Origin: Cristatella mucedo
Lineage: Eukaryota; Bryozoa; Phylactolaemata; Cristatellidae
Direction: 5' to 3'
DNA: 64,000 bases
Assembly (NCBI GenBank): GCA_009760855.2
Contig: WPIO01000044.1
Location: 3,152,893 to 3,216,892 of the forward strand
The position numbers and the translations under genes were made by a program. The notes below the pieces were generated by a model. That model saw nothing but the letters and a program-made list of their open reading frames with translations. It was not told where the DNA came from and searched no databases. Shown piece by piece: positions 24,874 through 35,600 of the stretch; positions within the stretch are counted from its first letter, which is position 1; each line of letters begins with the position of its first letter.

Positions 24874-25347
24874 TGTACTGTACTGTATCTCCGTCAGTAA
24901 CTCCACAAAGTCACAAAGACCATGTGGGTGGTACACAGGAGAGTTTTGTATAGCGCACTCACAGCCTAAGCGGCTTTCGGTACGCATTCGGTAGCCAACA
25001 GACTTCGTCTCACGCAACAAAGAGAAAGTGGGAAGCATAGCACAGTCAGGAGAGCAGTTGAGGTAGTGAGTAGCATAGAAGTAGCAGTTCAGGACCTCTG
25101 AAAAAGATGTGCCATAGTCGGCAGTTGGAGAGTAGTTGTCATTTCGTAAGAATTGTGGAAGCGAGTTCCACAGTCTAGGACCTGCAGAGCTAAAGCTTCT
25201 GTCGCCAACTGTCTTTGAGCGGAGGAATGGGACAGCTAATTTATTGTCCACACAGGACCTAAGGGCGCGAACAGGCTGAAACTGATGCAGCAGTTCAGCT
25301 AGGTACGAAGGAGCCAAGCCGTGGCAGGCCTTGTGGGTCAACGTAAG
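24874..25347 (-). mobile_element. LINE family B 3' fragment nested in family A
   Basis: The minus-strand frame 25341-24796 encodes HGLAPSYLAELLHQFQPVRA, FLRSKTVGDRSFSSAGPRLW and NSLPQ, the family B C terminus. The 3' end (GGAGTTACTGACGGAG...) ends in a short ACAGT repeat. The word AACCTC at 24868-24873 and 25348-25353 flanks the insert as a target-site duplication, and family A coding continues across the gap. Confidence 0.88.
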
Positions 25348-25742
25348 AACCTCAAATCCTTTGGAGACCGTGCATTATGTTCGTATGCTCCCAAAGCCTG
25401 GAACTCATTCCCGACTTGCATCACAACATCCCCTTACTTGACCACATTTAAAAAGAACTCAAAAACATTTATTTAGGACAGCATTAAGTGGGTCCCCGTA
25501 ATTCGTCCTTTATGTGCTTATGCATGCTGACACTGTTGCATGCCGCCACTAACCACACTAGCATGCTGACCCTGTGCACGTCACCCCTAACCATGTTATT
25601 CATGTTGTTTATCAAGCATGATATTACTCACCATTCAATCACGTTTCCCTTTGCAGCAAATGTAAAGCACCTACAAAGAGATTGAGTTCTCTGAGGGCGC
25701 TTTATCAAGTGCAATATTATTATTGTTATTATTATTATTATT
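25348..25742 (+). mobile_element. LINE family A, right part of the nested copy
   Basis: Continues from 24873: AAATCCTTTGGAGACCGTGC (KSFGDRA), then YAPKAWNS, the 3' UTR, the hairpin region at 25660-25712 and an (ATT)n tail to about 25742. Confidence 0.85.
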
Positions 25743-26150
25743 AATGGTCTGGAGGATGAGACCTGTATTTGAACACGATCGGAGGAGTATGATTCGAACA
25801 ACGTCAGTGCCTCGTCTGTCAGAATGATCGGTGTTCTCAATCGCTCATATAGGATACAGCGATCAGTAGTGTCGGAGGCAGCTGACAAATCTAGTAGCAC
25901 TAGGGCAGTGACATTCCTGTCATCGTTGCTGCATTGGAAGTCATTGGTTACCCAGAGGCAAGCAATTTCAGTTGAATGCTGCGGCTTGAACCCAGAACGA
26001 AGTTTTTCTGAAAACTCATTCTTTTCCACGTGAGCTACAAGCTGCTTAACGACAATTTTTTCAAGAATCTGACAAAAAAGGAAGAAGGGAAACTGAACAA
26101 AATTTCGGAAGGATATCTGTAGCTAATACAGGCTTTGTAAATATAGATCT
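25743..26150 (-). mobile_element. LINE family B, 5' part of the interrupted copy
   Basis: Minus frame 26029-25628 encodes KLRSGFKPQHSTEIACL and LVLLDLSAASDTTDR (RT motif A). The bases align with 160-540 of the family B copy at the window start. It joins the part at 22300-23403 once the intervening plus-strand family A element is removed. Confidence 0.82.
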
Positions 26151-26312
26151 ATGTCCTCTCATCTTTGCTTACACTATGCCTGCTGCTTGTGGATGTCACC
26201 ACCATCATTTAATAATGCTTTCTATACAGCAAGTGCCTAGAAAATACATAGAGTGCCTAGAAGAGATTCAGTTCTCTGAGGGCGCTATACAAATGTATTA
26301 TTATAATATCAG
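26151..26312 (+). mobile_element. LINE family A solo tail, plus strand
   Basis: AAGTGCCTAGAAAATACATAG, a second GTGCCTAGAAGAGATTCAG, CTCTGAGGGCGCTATAC and a terminal ATTATTATAAT. The first stem arm is duplicated. Confidence 0.75.
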
Positions 26313-26569
26313 GCTACTGCTCCCAGTAGCACCATCTACCTGGGTTCTCAGCCAGGATTAGTTGATCTAACATGCCTAATGGTATAAGCTTAACAAACCG
26401 ACCTCAGTATACTTCGGCTAGGCATTAGTTCAGGGATAGGCAAAAGGCCCACATAAGCTACCTGAACAGCAGGCAGTCAGCTATTCCACTAGCACAGTTC
26501 TCCAAGAGCATCCGACCCAGTTGCACCGAATTCGTGCGATCTCGAACTATTCCTATGAGCTATTCCTTT

Positions 26570-27190
26570 GCACTGCTACCTTAGAGATGGACTTTCTGAT
26601 CTTGTCTATCTTTCTGACAAAGAAGCCAGAGAAGCGATCAACTAGATCACAAGGATCACTAGATAAAGAGCTAACCTAGGAGTGGTTAAGGAGATGGTTG
26701 ATTGTAGACATCAGCATTTTTTAATCACGTGTCTGTAGTTTAAACAATATTTTTTATAGAAGCTAGACTTGGCCTTTGCTAGGATAGATTGGTACGACCT
26801 GCAGTAGTTCTTGTATCTTTTGTATGCTTTCTCACGCTTGCGCTTAGTAGATCTAGCTAGTTTAATGTGCATGGTAAAACATAGGCCATCCGGGCATGGG
26901 TGCAAAGTATGCTTAGTCAGAGATACCAACTTGTCAAGCATGTCAGCTAGTTGTAGCATGCTTCCAAAGACGACAGGTCAGAAGGGGGACTGAGCAGCAG
27001 GGGTAAAGAAGATATTTTCGTGCGGAATGATCAAAGTCGTGGGTCCTGCGGTTTTGTGATTTTCAGATGAAGCTGGACAAGGTGGAAGGCACACACTCCA
27101 GACTGAATTCGATCCGCATAGATCCGTAAGATGAGCAGAATTTGATAAAAAATTAGGGCATGGCAGCATATGCTTTAATGCTTTCAGATC
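26570..27190 (-). mobile_element. LINE linker region, minus strand
   Basis: Minus frame 26959-26711 encodes KLARSTKRKREKAYKRYKNY and SILAKAKSSFYKKYC, the basic linker found between endonuclease and RT in CR1/L2-type LINEs. The bases 26670-26730 align with 7265-7310 of the family A copy. Confidence 0.7.
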
Positions 27191-28144
27191 TTTTGCTCGG
27201 ACAATTCTCCAATAGGTATCCTAACGGCAAGAGTTTATTTATTCCGCGACTGTGCTGAAGCAAGTACGGGTACTCTGCTATAGCCACTAGTCCCCATACC
27301 AGCTTCAAATTATACAGAGCTTAATCTACAAAGGTCCTAATGATTGGGATTTAAGCCAGGCTGTTACCCCAACATCATCAAGCACACCTCTGTTTTCTAT
27401 CTTCCTTATTTATTGGACCTCTAACAAAATGTTACTCCGTGGGGGCAGTCAAACCTGTAGAAGCCATGCCTTCACACAATTACTGGTTACCGAAGAGTGT
27501 GATGACCACTTCATGACCGCTTAACATAATATCTGCATTAATGCTTGGTCAAGTAGAATAACGTGAGTAGGTGGTCTGTTGTTTATGCATATTTTGTGTC
27601 AAATGCGGTAAGCTACTATTCCTAGTCGTCTAGCTGGAGTAAAAAACAAAACATTCAAATGGTGTTAACAACTATTTTACTTACACAGTAAACACCATAT
27701 TGTATGACCATAGTTATTGAGAATTCTAGCTTTTTGTTGCTTTGAAGTAATCAATTTCTTGCATAGATTAAAGTTTCGAACCATGTCTGGGCATGTGCTA
27801 CACCACGTGTTGCAAGCATTGACCGTTGCCGAGGAAGAGCCTGCCTTGTTGCTTTTGAAACAGCATAATTGGCAGATCTGACACGAATATGCATCTTTTT
27901 GACGAAGTTATAACAAAATATCCTTCGAACATTTCAATTAGGTTGCAAGCTGAAGAGGCTTTAGAAACCGCCAACATAGCACATTTTGCATATTTTCGAG
28001 AACCTTGTCAGGAAACTATGGTAGTGGTGTGCAACATTTGCTATTAACATGGCTTCTCATAACAGTTATACCTGACAGTGGGTGCACTATGTCCACAAGG
28101 AGTTTGTAAAACATGGCAATATTTGTTTTATCACGGATCCCCCC

Positions 28145-28146
<2 letters not shown>
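27191..28146. other. Unassigned stretch (PUSL1-like intron 3)
   Basis: No repeat or coding signal recognised. Confidence 0.4.

Positions 28147-28217
<71 letters not shown>
28147..28217. repeat. (GA)n microsatellite
   Basis: About 35 uninterrupted GA units preceded by a short C run. Open frames across it are artefacts. Confidence 0.97.
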
Positions 28218-28218
<1 letters not shown>

Positions 28219-28469
28219 ATTTCGGATCACCCTTTTGTATTTATGGTTGACTCTACTCTTGAGCATAGGTATAGTGGCTGCATATAACAAATCCTGCTTT
28301 ATTCTTCTTCCGAAAATAAATATGCTAGCCACCAACGCCTGGTACTATCCTCCCAAGATTCACTGTCATCAATGAAAAATGTCGACATTGATACGGCCTG
28401 CATATATACATAACAGATCTCAAACAATAAGTAATGGAAAGTACACCGTTCAACCGAGGAATGGCATTT

Positions 28470-28620
28470 ATTTTGTAATTAATAACAAAGAATTGCTATG
28501 GCGCTTATAGAGATTTACATCTCTTTCTAGGCACACCAGAAGCAGGCTAAAAAGGAAAGAAGTACACAGCAGCAAGCCTTGGAATGTTGTGTAAATGAAG
28601 CAGGAAGAAGGCTTCCGGCC
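28470..28620 (-). mobile_element. LINE tail, minus strand
   Basis: TATGGCGCTTATAGAGATTT, CATCTCTTTCTAGGCAC and 3' UTR-like bases. It is the 3' end of the decayed copy that continues after 29200. Confidence 0.65.
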
Positions 28621-28949
28621 ATGGATCGGTGATGCATGCAACAACTGAGCTACTTCGACTCAGTCAATATCTAATCTTGCAGTAATTTTCCAAGTAATTC
28701 GATTCATATGGCGTACAAAAGCTAGACCAAGTTTACTGCTCGTCAACGAGGCCGGGTGTGGTCTTCGCGAATGCTAATGGACTGGTGGGGTATCAACGGC
28801 CGATGGGTTCGGACAAGCAGCAGGTGGTGCAATCGGTGGTGAAACCGGCTGGTCACTACCTTCCCCGTGCCGTTTGCTTGCTGTCTGCTCACTACCATCG
28901 ACCAATGTGCTGAACTGCTATCCCCACGGGGGGGGGGAGCTCAGAAAAA

Positions 28950-29095
28950 AAGAAAATTAAAGCCCAGCTAATTCAACAGCCTCATTCATAGCTTCACAGG
29001 AGCCTTGGTGGCTATTAACCCCATTTGCAGCAGGCAAAAAACTGCCTGCTTTAGGACTGGAACCCACGACCTGAATAGTGAAGTGTGGTCACCTA
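28950..29095 (-). mobile_element. SINE-3 copy (tRNA-derived)
   Basis: Minus-strand element. The B-box-like CGTGGGTTCCAGTCC is complementary to 29056-29070, and the 3' end includes a GGCTGTTGAATTAGCTGGGC-like stretch near 28963-28982. It resembles the copy at 39905-40072. Confidence 0.6.
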
Positions 29096-29199
29096 ATATC
29101 TAGAACAAGATCTAGGAGTAACATTATGGAGATGAAGCTAACAGATGGAGCAAATATGAGAATAGCATGCACAATTGTGTCACACATGATTACACAATG

Positions 29200-29517
29200 G
29201 ACTATTGACATTGACAAAGCAAATGCTACACGGAACAGGTAGGTTTGCTAGTTACACTTTAAATCCCAAGTCAGCAGATGTCGTTACATAAGTCGGGAGT
29301 GAGTTCTAGCTTATGGGAGCATACGAAAATGGAATGGTCTCCATGGGCCTTGAGGTTGGTTGGAGACAGCTAACAACTAGCATAAGAAGAACCAGGAGAC
29401 ACCCGAGAAGTGCTTCAGATAGGCAAGTCAGAGCAAGATAATGAAGGGACCTGAAAATGAGTGACAAAAGCTTGAAGTTGGTGTGCATCTTGATGGAAGC
29501 AAGTGCGTGAGAGCATG
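29200..29517 (-). mobile_element. LINE family A, C-terminal part, minus strand
   Basis: Minus frame 29488-29306 encodes KLLSLIFRSLHYLALTCLSE, matching the family A C-terminal region. It is split by a SINE-2 copy at 29518-29700 and resumes at 29701-29800 with bases matching AGTGCAGGTCGGCGAGAAGT of the reference copy. Confidence 0.75.
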
Positions 29518-29700
29518 ACTGAGCCGTAATGGCTCACTAGGTAAGGCGGTTGCTTTTCACGACCTCGGCCCCGAGGTCGTGGGCTCGAATCCTGCAGTGG
29601 GCGATCCTTTATCGCCACTGCAAGCGGTGGTGATAGCCGTGAAGGCTCTTCTGTCGCTATACAAAAAAGGCTGTTAAATCAGCTAGCATTTATTTTATTT
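29518..29700 (+). mobile_element. SINE-2 copy (tRNA-derived), nested in a LINE
   Basis: A box TGGCTCACTAGGTAAGGCGG (29530-29549) and B box GGCTCGAATCC (29582-29592) are both intact. The body has CACTGCAAGCGGTGGTGATA, and the 3' end is GCTGTTAAATCAGCTAGCAT plus TTTATTTTATTT. It is the best-preserved SINE-2 here. Confidence 0.88.
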
Positions 29701-29800
29701 ATGAGTGCAAGTCGGTGAGAAATAGTAATGTGGCAACTTTGCCGTCCACGTCTGTCAAGCCTGGTTGCCAATATTTGCACTTGATGAAAGCATCATATTG
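29701..29800 (-). mobile_element. LINE family A continuation after SINE-2
   Basis: AATAGTAATGTGGCAACTTT matches the minus strand of the ...ITPLLADLHWLP... coding region, in continuity with the part that ends at 29517. Confidence 0.65.
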
Positions 29801-30084
29801 CTCAGGCAGGAAAACTAGCAAGGAAAGAGTCAAAGGAGTTTAGACAGTATGCCATTAATATAAATACATGAAGTAATTTGAAAATGGTATGCTCACGAAA
29901 GCATGCTGAATTTATGTTTGAACATTGCTTACTGAAAGCACCCAGACATGACGGTGGAGCCGATGTGATCAACAGTAGACCATTTTGGAATAATGGATAC
30001 ATTTACAGAGAGTGCTCATTCAGAATGTATTATTTAAAAACTTGTAACTACCTTCTTAGAGATAACAATTAATAATAGTAGTAA

Positions 30085-30340
30085 TAATAATAATGTCTTT
30101 TGAGTAGCACCCTAGGAGAACCAAATCTCTATTTAGGTGCAGTTACCAAGAGTTGGTGACAAGCAAGGTAAAATGCTTTAACAGCACGAAGAGGCACCCA
30201 AGTATCATGCATAAACAAGCATGCAAAAGTAAAAAAGATAACCCTCACGACCACTGGTTAGCAGGACCTCTGATAAGTAATATGCAATGAATTGTGCACA
30301 GATAAACAGCCAAAGCACACAGAAAAAAGACAAGTTTACT
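30085..30340 (-). mobile_element. LINE tail, minus strand
   Basis: An (AAT)n run at 30072-30093 is followed by GCACCCTAGGAGAACCAAAT and CTCTATTTAGGTGC. The 3' UTR is diverged. Confidence 0.6.
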
Positions 30341-30357
30341 GGGGCATTATACAAAAA

Positions 30358-30495
30358 AATATAATTCATTTTCATAGCGCCCTTAGAGAACTTCAGCTCT
30401 ATTCAGGCACTTCACATATGCCACGAGGTTCGAGCCCACGACCCAGGCCAGATCTTGGTCGGGGCGAGCACCTAAACTACTGGGCCAAACCAGCA
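30358..30495 (-). mobile_element. SINE-1 copy, minus strand
   Basis: TATAATTCATTTTCATAGCG and CCCTTAGAGAACTTCAGCTC form the LINE-like 3' end; GGTTCGAGCCCACGACC carries the B box (minus strand GTGGGCTCGAACC); the complement of TGGTTTGGCCCAGTA near 30475-30490 is the A box. Confidence 0.85.
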
Positions 30496-31302
30496 CAAAG
30501 TATATCACTCTTGCCCTTAGTCACGACATGCATAGTTTCTGAGCATATGAAAGAAAACTGACCCAGACAAAGCTAAAGCTGGGATATACAGGTAGGTTCT
30601 TAGCTTATTTTTGAATGTTATCAAATCGGGAGATGATTCGGTGTCAGTCAGTAGAGAGTTCCAGACATTACGGGAAGCATAGGCAATGATGGCACCATCT
30701 CCAAAGGATTTGAGGTTGGTTAGAGGCACAGCTAAGCGACTTGAGTCGAATGGGCAGGTGGTGTGATGGAAAGTCTGACAAGGAAGTATTTTAGATAACT
30801 AGGCCTGATTAAGTGAATGAGAGGAGCTAAAGGCGATAACAGCACTTTGAAGTAGATGTGCTGCTTGATGGGAAGCCATTGCAGGTCGGCAAAGAAGTGC
30901 TGTGATGTGGCAAGTGCAACGCTCACTACAGACAAACCTAGGTGCAGAGTTTTGCACCAACTGTAGCCTCTTATTGTACAGGTAGGAAGACCTACAAATA
31001 GTGAGCTACAGAAGTCTAATCGGGGTATCACGAATGCATGAACCAGCTTGGCTGTGGTGTCATTGGCTAAGATAAGTCTGAAGGCTTGCAATTTTACATA
31101 GGTAAAACTAGGCAGACTTGACTGTGGAGCTGATCGGGTTATTCAGTAGGAAGAAATTTGGAAGAGGATACTCGTGATTCCGTGCTACAACTAATGAGAT
31201 AAGCTGCAAGAGAAACACATACTGGTAGAGCCGATCTTGAGGGTTAGGCTCTCCAGTTTCTGAGTAACAGTTGGTTTGCCCACAATTGGTAAGTTAGTTT
31301 TA

Positions 31303-31373
31303 TGTCAGATGTAAAGTGCCTACAGAGAGATTGAGTTCTCTGAGGGCATTATATCAAATGCATTATTATTATT
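31303..31373 (+). mobile_element. LINE family A solo tail nested in opposite-strand copy
   Basis: About 70 bases: AGTGCCTACAGAGAGATTGA, GTTCTCTGAGGGCATTATAT and (ATT)n. It is flanked by TATGTCA on both sides (about 31298 and 31373), a target-site duplication within one continuous minus-strand LINE. Confidence 0.8.
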
Positions 31374-31654
31374 ATGTCATTCAATCTGAGAAAGTTTGCT
31401 GCCGTCCGAGGGTAAATGTCAGCAATACATAATGCAAGGCAGCTGTGTGTTTGAGATGCAGAAAGGCAGGGCAGGATCAGATCACAAGTGCAGCTGCATG
31501 TCATCTGCCCAAAAATGAAAGTCTAGATCGTGCTTGGCGATTGAATTGGCAAGATGTTGACCTACAACGGATCCCTGGAGCATGCCATACTTTGAAAGCT
31601 GACAGATGACTGTTGGCTTTTGCCATCTGATCTCTTTGGATTCTTCCTGAGATA

Positions 31655-31950
31655 ACGACAATAATAAAATAATAATAAATTGGTATGGCCCCCTAAGAGA
31701 TCTAAATGTCTTTCTAGGCACCGTACACATGTTGCAAAGTAAGCACGTCAATTGATCGTGATAACATGCACTGTCAGCAGGTATACTCACACAAAGGATC
31801 AATCCACACGGACCCATCACATACTATGAGAAAACAGGTGCGTTTATGGCTTCCATTTAAACGTCCAAGTCGTGTGAATCTGTTGTCACATCAGTCGGCA
31901 CCAAGTACCAGGCTTTGAGAGCAACGACATAAAAAGCTGCCAAGAGATTC
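31655..31950 (-). mobile_element. LINE family A 3' fragment nested in same-strand copy
   Basis: An (AAT)n run, CCCCCTAAGAGATCTAAATG, TTTCTAGGCACCGTACAC and a 3' UTR with TGCACTGTCAGCA, running to the last codons near 31900. The host copy's RT coding resumes after it. Confidence 0.65.
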
Positions 31951-32544
31951 AGCAAAACTAGAAGAGAGGCTTTATCTATGTCAGCACTCTTGAGAAGGTC
32001 GATATGCACTCGGAGCAGTCTGATTCTGAAAAGTGATTTGCTCTAAAACCTGACTGGAACTTGCTAGGTTTGAAGCTTGGATATAAGATTTTAACTGTCC
32101 TGACATTAATCGTTTCAGTTTCTTTAATATGAACAGGACTAGGGAGACTGGCCTCAAGTGCGCATAGTCTAGTGTCGGCTTTTTAATAAGTCTGACAATA
32201 GGCTCTTTGAAAGATGCTTGGACAGAACCCGGGGCTAAGGACGGATTTATGACGTCAGTTATGTAGGTCAGCAGTTAATCTATGCACATTTCCGCACTCA
32301 TTTCAGAAATGGTCTGGGCCCACCGATCAAATGAGAACATATGCTGCAGGTCTCCTAATTTAGAGTTATGTCAAGAAATCTACAATGGCCGAGGTTGATA
32401 CAAGGGGGATTGTATTCTGTAGAAGTTCTCATAGCATAGCAATGCCCCGATTGCAGGACCGTGTCTCGAGACATCAGCAGAATGAGACCAGCCGTTCATT
32501 TAGCTTCATTTTGCTTAATATAGGTTGAAAGGATGACAACTTAC

Positions 32545-32660
32545 CTGGGCGTTAAGTCAAAGTGAGCGGTCGCACAGGCAGCGTGTACACCGGCATCTGT
32601 CCGGCAGGCCGTGGTAAGAAAGATCGGCGTTAAGGGCTGAAGCACATCGTTCATGAGGTG
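32545..32660 (-). CDS. PUSL1: tRNA pseudouridine synthase (TruA family, PUSL1-like), exon 3 of 7: catalytic loop
   Basis: Residues 33-70 plus two bases of codon 71. Acceptor CTCTCGTTTTTCTGCAG precedes 32660; donor GTAAGT follows 32545, a perfect consensus. It encodes HLMNDVLQPLTPIFLTTAC then RTDAGVHA (residues 52-59). The aspartate of this motif (D54) is the invariant nucleophile of all TruA-type pseudouridine synthases. It ends AHFDLTP, the usual strand after the loop. RTDAGVHA separates this enzyme from PUS3-like relatives, which I recall as RTDKGVSA. Confidence 0.95.
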
Positions 32661-35600
32661 CTGCAGAAAAACGAGAGGCTTGAAGCAAACGGTCACGTGC
32701 TCGAGCTCTCGCTGCCTCGCCTGTTCAGGCTTCACAAGTGCTGCGCGAGCTTGCACGTGTCAGGGCTGCCTTGGCAACCTTACCAAAGAACTGTGCCTCA
32801 CAATAACAACAGCATCAGCAGCTCATTATCCTTGACTTAAATAAAAAACGACTTAAATAGGCTGGTCATCCAGACAACTCAAGTTGTCACACGAGTAATA
32901 AATGTATGGTGTATGAATTCGTTTTGTTTGGTCCAGACAAAAGTTGGTATTACTCGCAAAAACAAGCAACATGTTTACTGAAAGCAATGCCATATTAGTA
33001 GGAGCGCTGTTGCTAGATCTGGGACAAAAGAATAAGTCGAAGACTGTAGATGCAGAAATGAGATGCAGGCATCGGGTAAGAAAACACAAGAATGTATTTG
33101 CAGATGCACAAACTCGGTTCGGCTAACAGCATAGCCACAGCAACCACATCACTTGTTATAGATATGATAACATGATATAAACTAGCACTCAAATGAGAGG
33201 ACGAATCATAAGCCAATTCTGTTATTACCGCCGGATGAGACCACTTCGCTTATATCGACGAACAGTAAAAGAATATGCACTACTTCCCTTAGCGATCAGC
33301 ACTACAGTGAGTCAACTGATACCTCGAACATGGTGCTCGGGTGCCTATAACACGAGTTGAAGGTGATAGCAAATCTCGGGGACAATCAGAATGCGCAGCC
33401 ACTTCGCATAACCAAGGACTTTGAAATTGTGTGACTGGTACTGAAATCGAGCTTTCAAAGAGTTGTGTTTGCACAAATATTCCGAAACTACATATCTATA
33501 CATTCGATCAAACTTTGGACAACTGACCGAATTCTGTACGAGCCGGAGCAAGAAGATGGAGTTCCTCAAATGAAAGTGCTGACAACTCGTTTATGCCCCT
33601 TCCCCATTAAATCCACTTGCCCCCCCTAAAACCTACATACCCCCACTGCAGATTACTGCAAGCACATGAGCGAGTGTGTAACTGTCAGGAAGAGAGAAGC
33701 TTGAGCAGGGCTAACAACAGAGGTCGAACAATTAAAATGGAGCCAGTCCGTATCCTTCTAATACAAGGCATGAAACACACACAGGGAAGGAGGGAGGGGG
33801 TCTGGGGAGCATAGAAGTCGAACTAAATGGTGAGTGGGAGTGCACCCAGAGCTATGACCGAGAGTAGCAAAGGCATAAGTGCTCGTGGTTTGATGCTCTG
33901 ATTGCACACGGGCGGCGACATGGAAACACCGAGTGGGCAAGGACAAGTCTGTATATGGGCTCGCAGCGTGACGGCTCACGACTGCCCAAATTCCCACTCT
34001 CTCTGGGTCTGCTCGCCACCATTCTTTCGGGAAGAAGCCGGATACATCGAAGGAGGGCCAAGCCACATCAAAGGTAGACCAACTTGCAGCAGCCAAGCAC
34101 TGGCCTACCGTGAGGCTACAATGCCGTCGAGTAAATGGAACTTACAAAGACGAATGGAAATATCCAGGAAACAACGAAACATGGGGCAACACATGCTGTG
34201 AGAGGCTGCACTTTCCCTAATGTGAGGAGCTGGTGCCAAGTCCACAAGTGCTATTAAGGTGGAAAGTATCTCAGCATAGTCTGAGCATTCATAAATTACA
34301 CCATAAATATAATAACCCAGTCAGACACGTAGCTGAAACAAAACACCGTAGGACAAATGCGTCTGGTCCGAATATTTAAATTGCTGCCTACAGATAACGA
34401 AATACCTTTATTTCGGGAAGCATGGCAATGGATTAACCCGAAATGACAGGAAAATTGTCCATAGCATGCCTCGATGCATTAATGAAGTGTCAGTTCTAAT
34501 TGTTTCTCGTGGAAGAAAATTACACATGAATGCTGCTTCAGTAAATGCTCGAAGGGTATCAGTGTCACGATACATCTTGAGAGGGCAAACAGCTGGTTCT
34601 CCAAAACAGTCACTCGGCCTCACTTTTGAGCACCAGAACACACATGTACACATACACTCGAACACAAAAGTATCGGCGAGGTAAACTGAAATGACCACCG
34701 GACCAAGGAATTCCTCTTATAGTAAACAAAGTGTTATTGGAACCTGCAATAAATGCAAAGTAAATATGATAGGCTTAAGAAAAATGTGAGCAACAATTAG
34801 CAATAACCTGTCTGAGCTGCTCGAGTATAGACCAAACTACGCATTTGCATTCATCTGACCTTATCGTTTCCCAAACGTCATCCTACTAATTAAAGCAAGA
34901 AAGTCCACCCTTCCTGCAGCAAGATGGCGACCAGTACTTCTGGGAGTGTAATTCTACTATGACTCAGCATAGTGAGTACACAGGCAGTGAGCTCTAGTTA
35001 AACTTGAGAACTGGAAGCAAGTCTCCAGATGTGACAAGATCCACATGAGCTCTAAAGCTTCTCTGTATCTACATCACACCACAGACACAAATGGGTTCAG
35101 GTCCTAAGATTGACTAGGCTAATCCGTTAGCATAATGGTCCTAAACTAAATTCAACAGTGTAGCATAAGCACTTCAACACCCGTAGCTGCATGCTTTGGC
35201 CCCCCCCACTGTTGAACAAGAAAATTGTCTAACGGGCTTATTGCAATAGGTACTGCAACATTCTGGAGTAGTTGTAACTCATTATCTGGGCTCATTGCAA
35301 TAGGTACTGCAACATTCTGGATAAGTTGTAAATCAACATCTTTCATCACGATGCCAGGTAACCACCACTATAGAAGCAGCTCCAGACCATAACCTCTTTG
35401 CAGCCAATTTTCAAAGTAGTCTGAAGGCAATCATCATTAAAACCTACGTATGAGCAACGAAGTGTGATTTTCACAGATTTGCCATGAACAAAAATGGTAA
35501 ATTTAATCTAACTGCTTTATTCGACTTTGTTCCAGGCTTGGTGGGTCCGGTGAGGTCTTGCCTCAGCCCACCAAAAATTAGCATATTGCTATTTGCTTGC

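Larger units (their letters stand above)
30560..32470 (-). mobile_element. LINE family A long decayed copy with nested tails, minus strand
   Basis: Minus frames encode the C terminus (30729-30517: PLTNLKSFGDGA, NVWNSL; 31091-30732: TTAKLVHAFVIPRLDFCSSL and FADLQWLPIKQHIYFKVLLS), then FHFWADDMQLHL near 31482-31540 (motif C, YADD changed to WADD), and on to about 32470 through the motif A and finger regions by base alignment. Two tails of the same family are inserted at 31303-31373 and about 31655-31950. Confidence 0.8.

Noticed and set aside
29518..29600. Functional tRNA gene
   Set aside because: Pol III boxes are present, but a cloverleaf cannot be completed and the sequence recurs with a SINE body and tail.
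34801..34880. Alternative PUSL1-like exon 2 encoding a VVWSILEQLRQ-type segment
   Set aside because: It resembled the LE helix, but the donor (GTTATT) and acceptor are poor and the phase does not fit exon 1. The exon at 37637-37685 fits motif, splice sites and phase.
35232..35341. CRISPR-like repeat
   Set aside because: Only two adjacent units with no spacers, in an animal intron: a simple tandem duplication.
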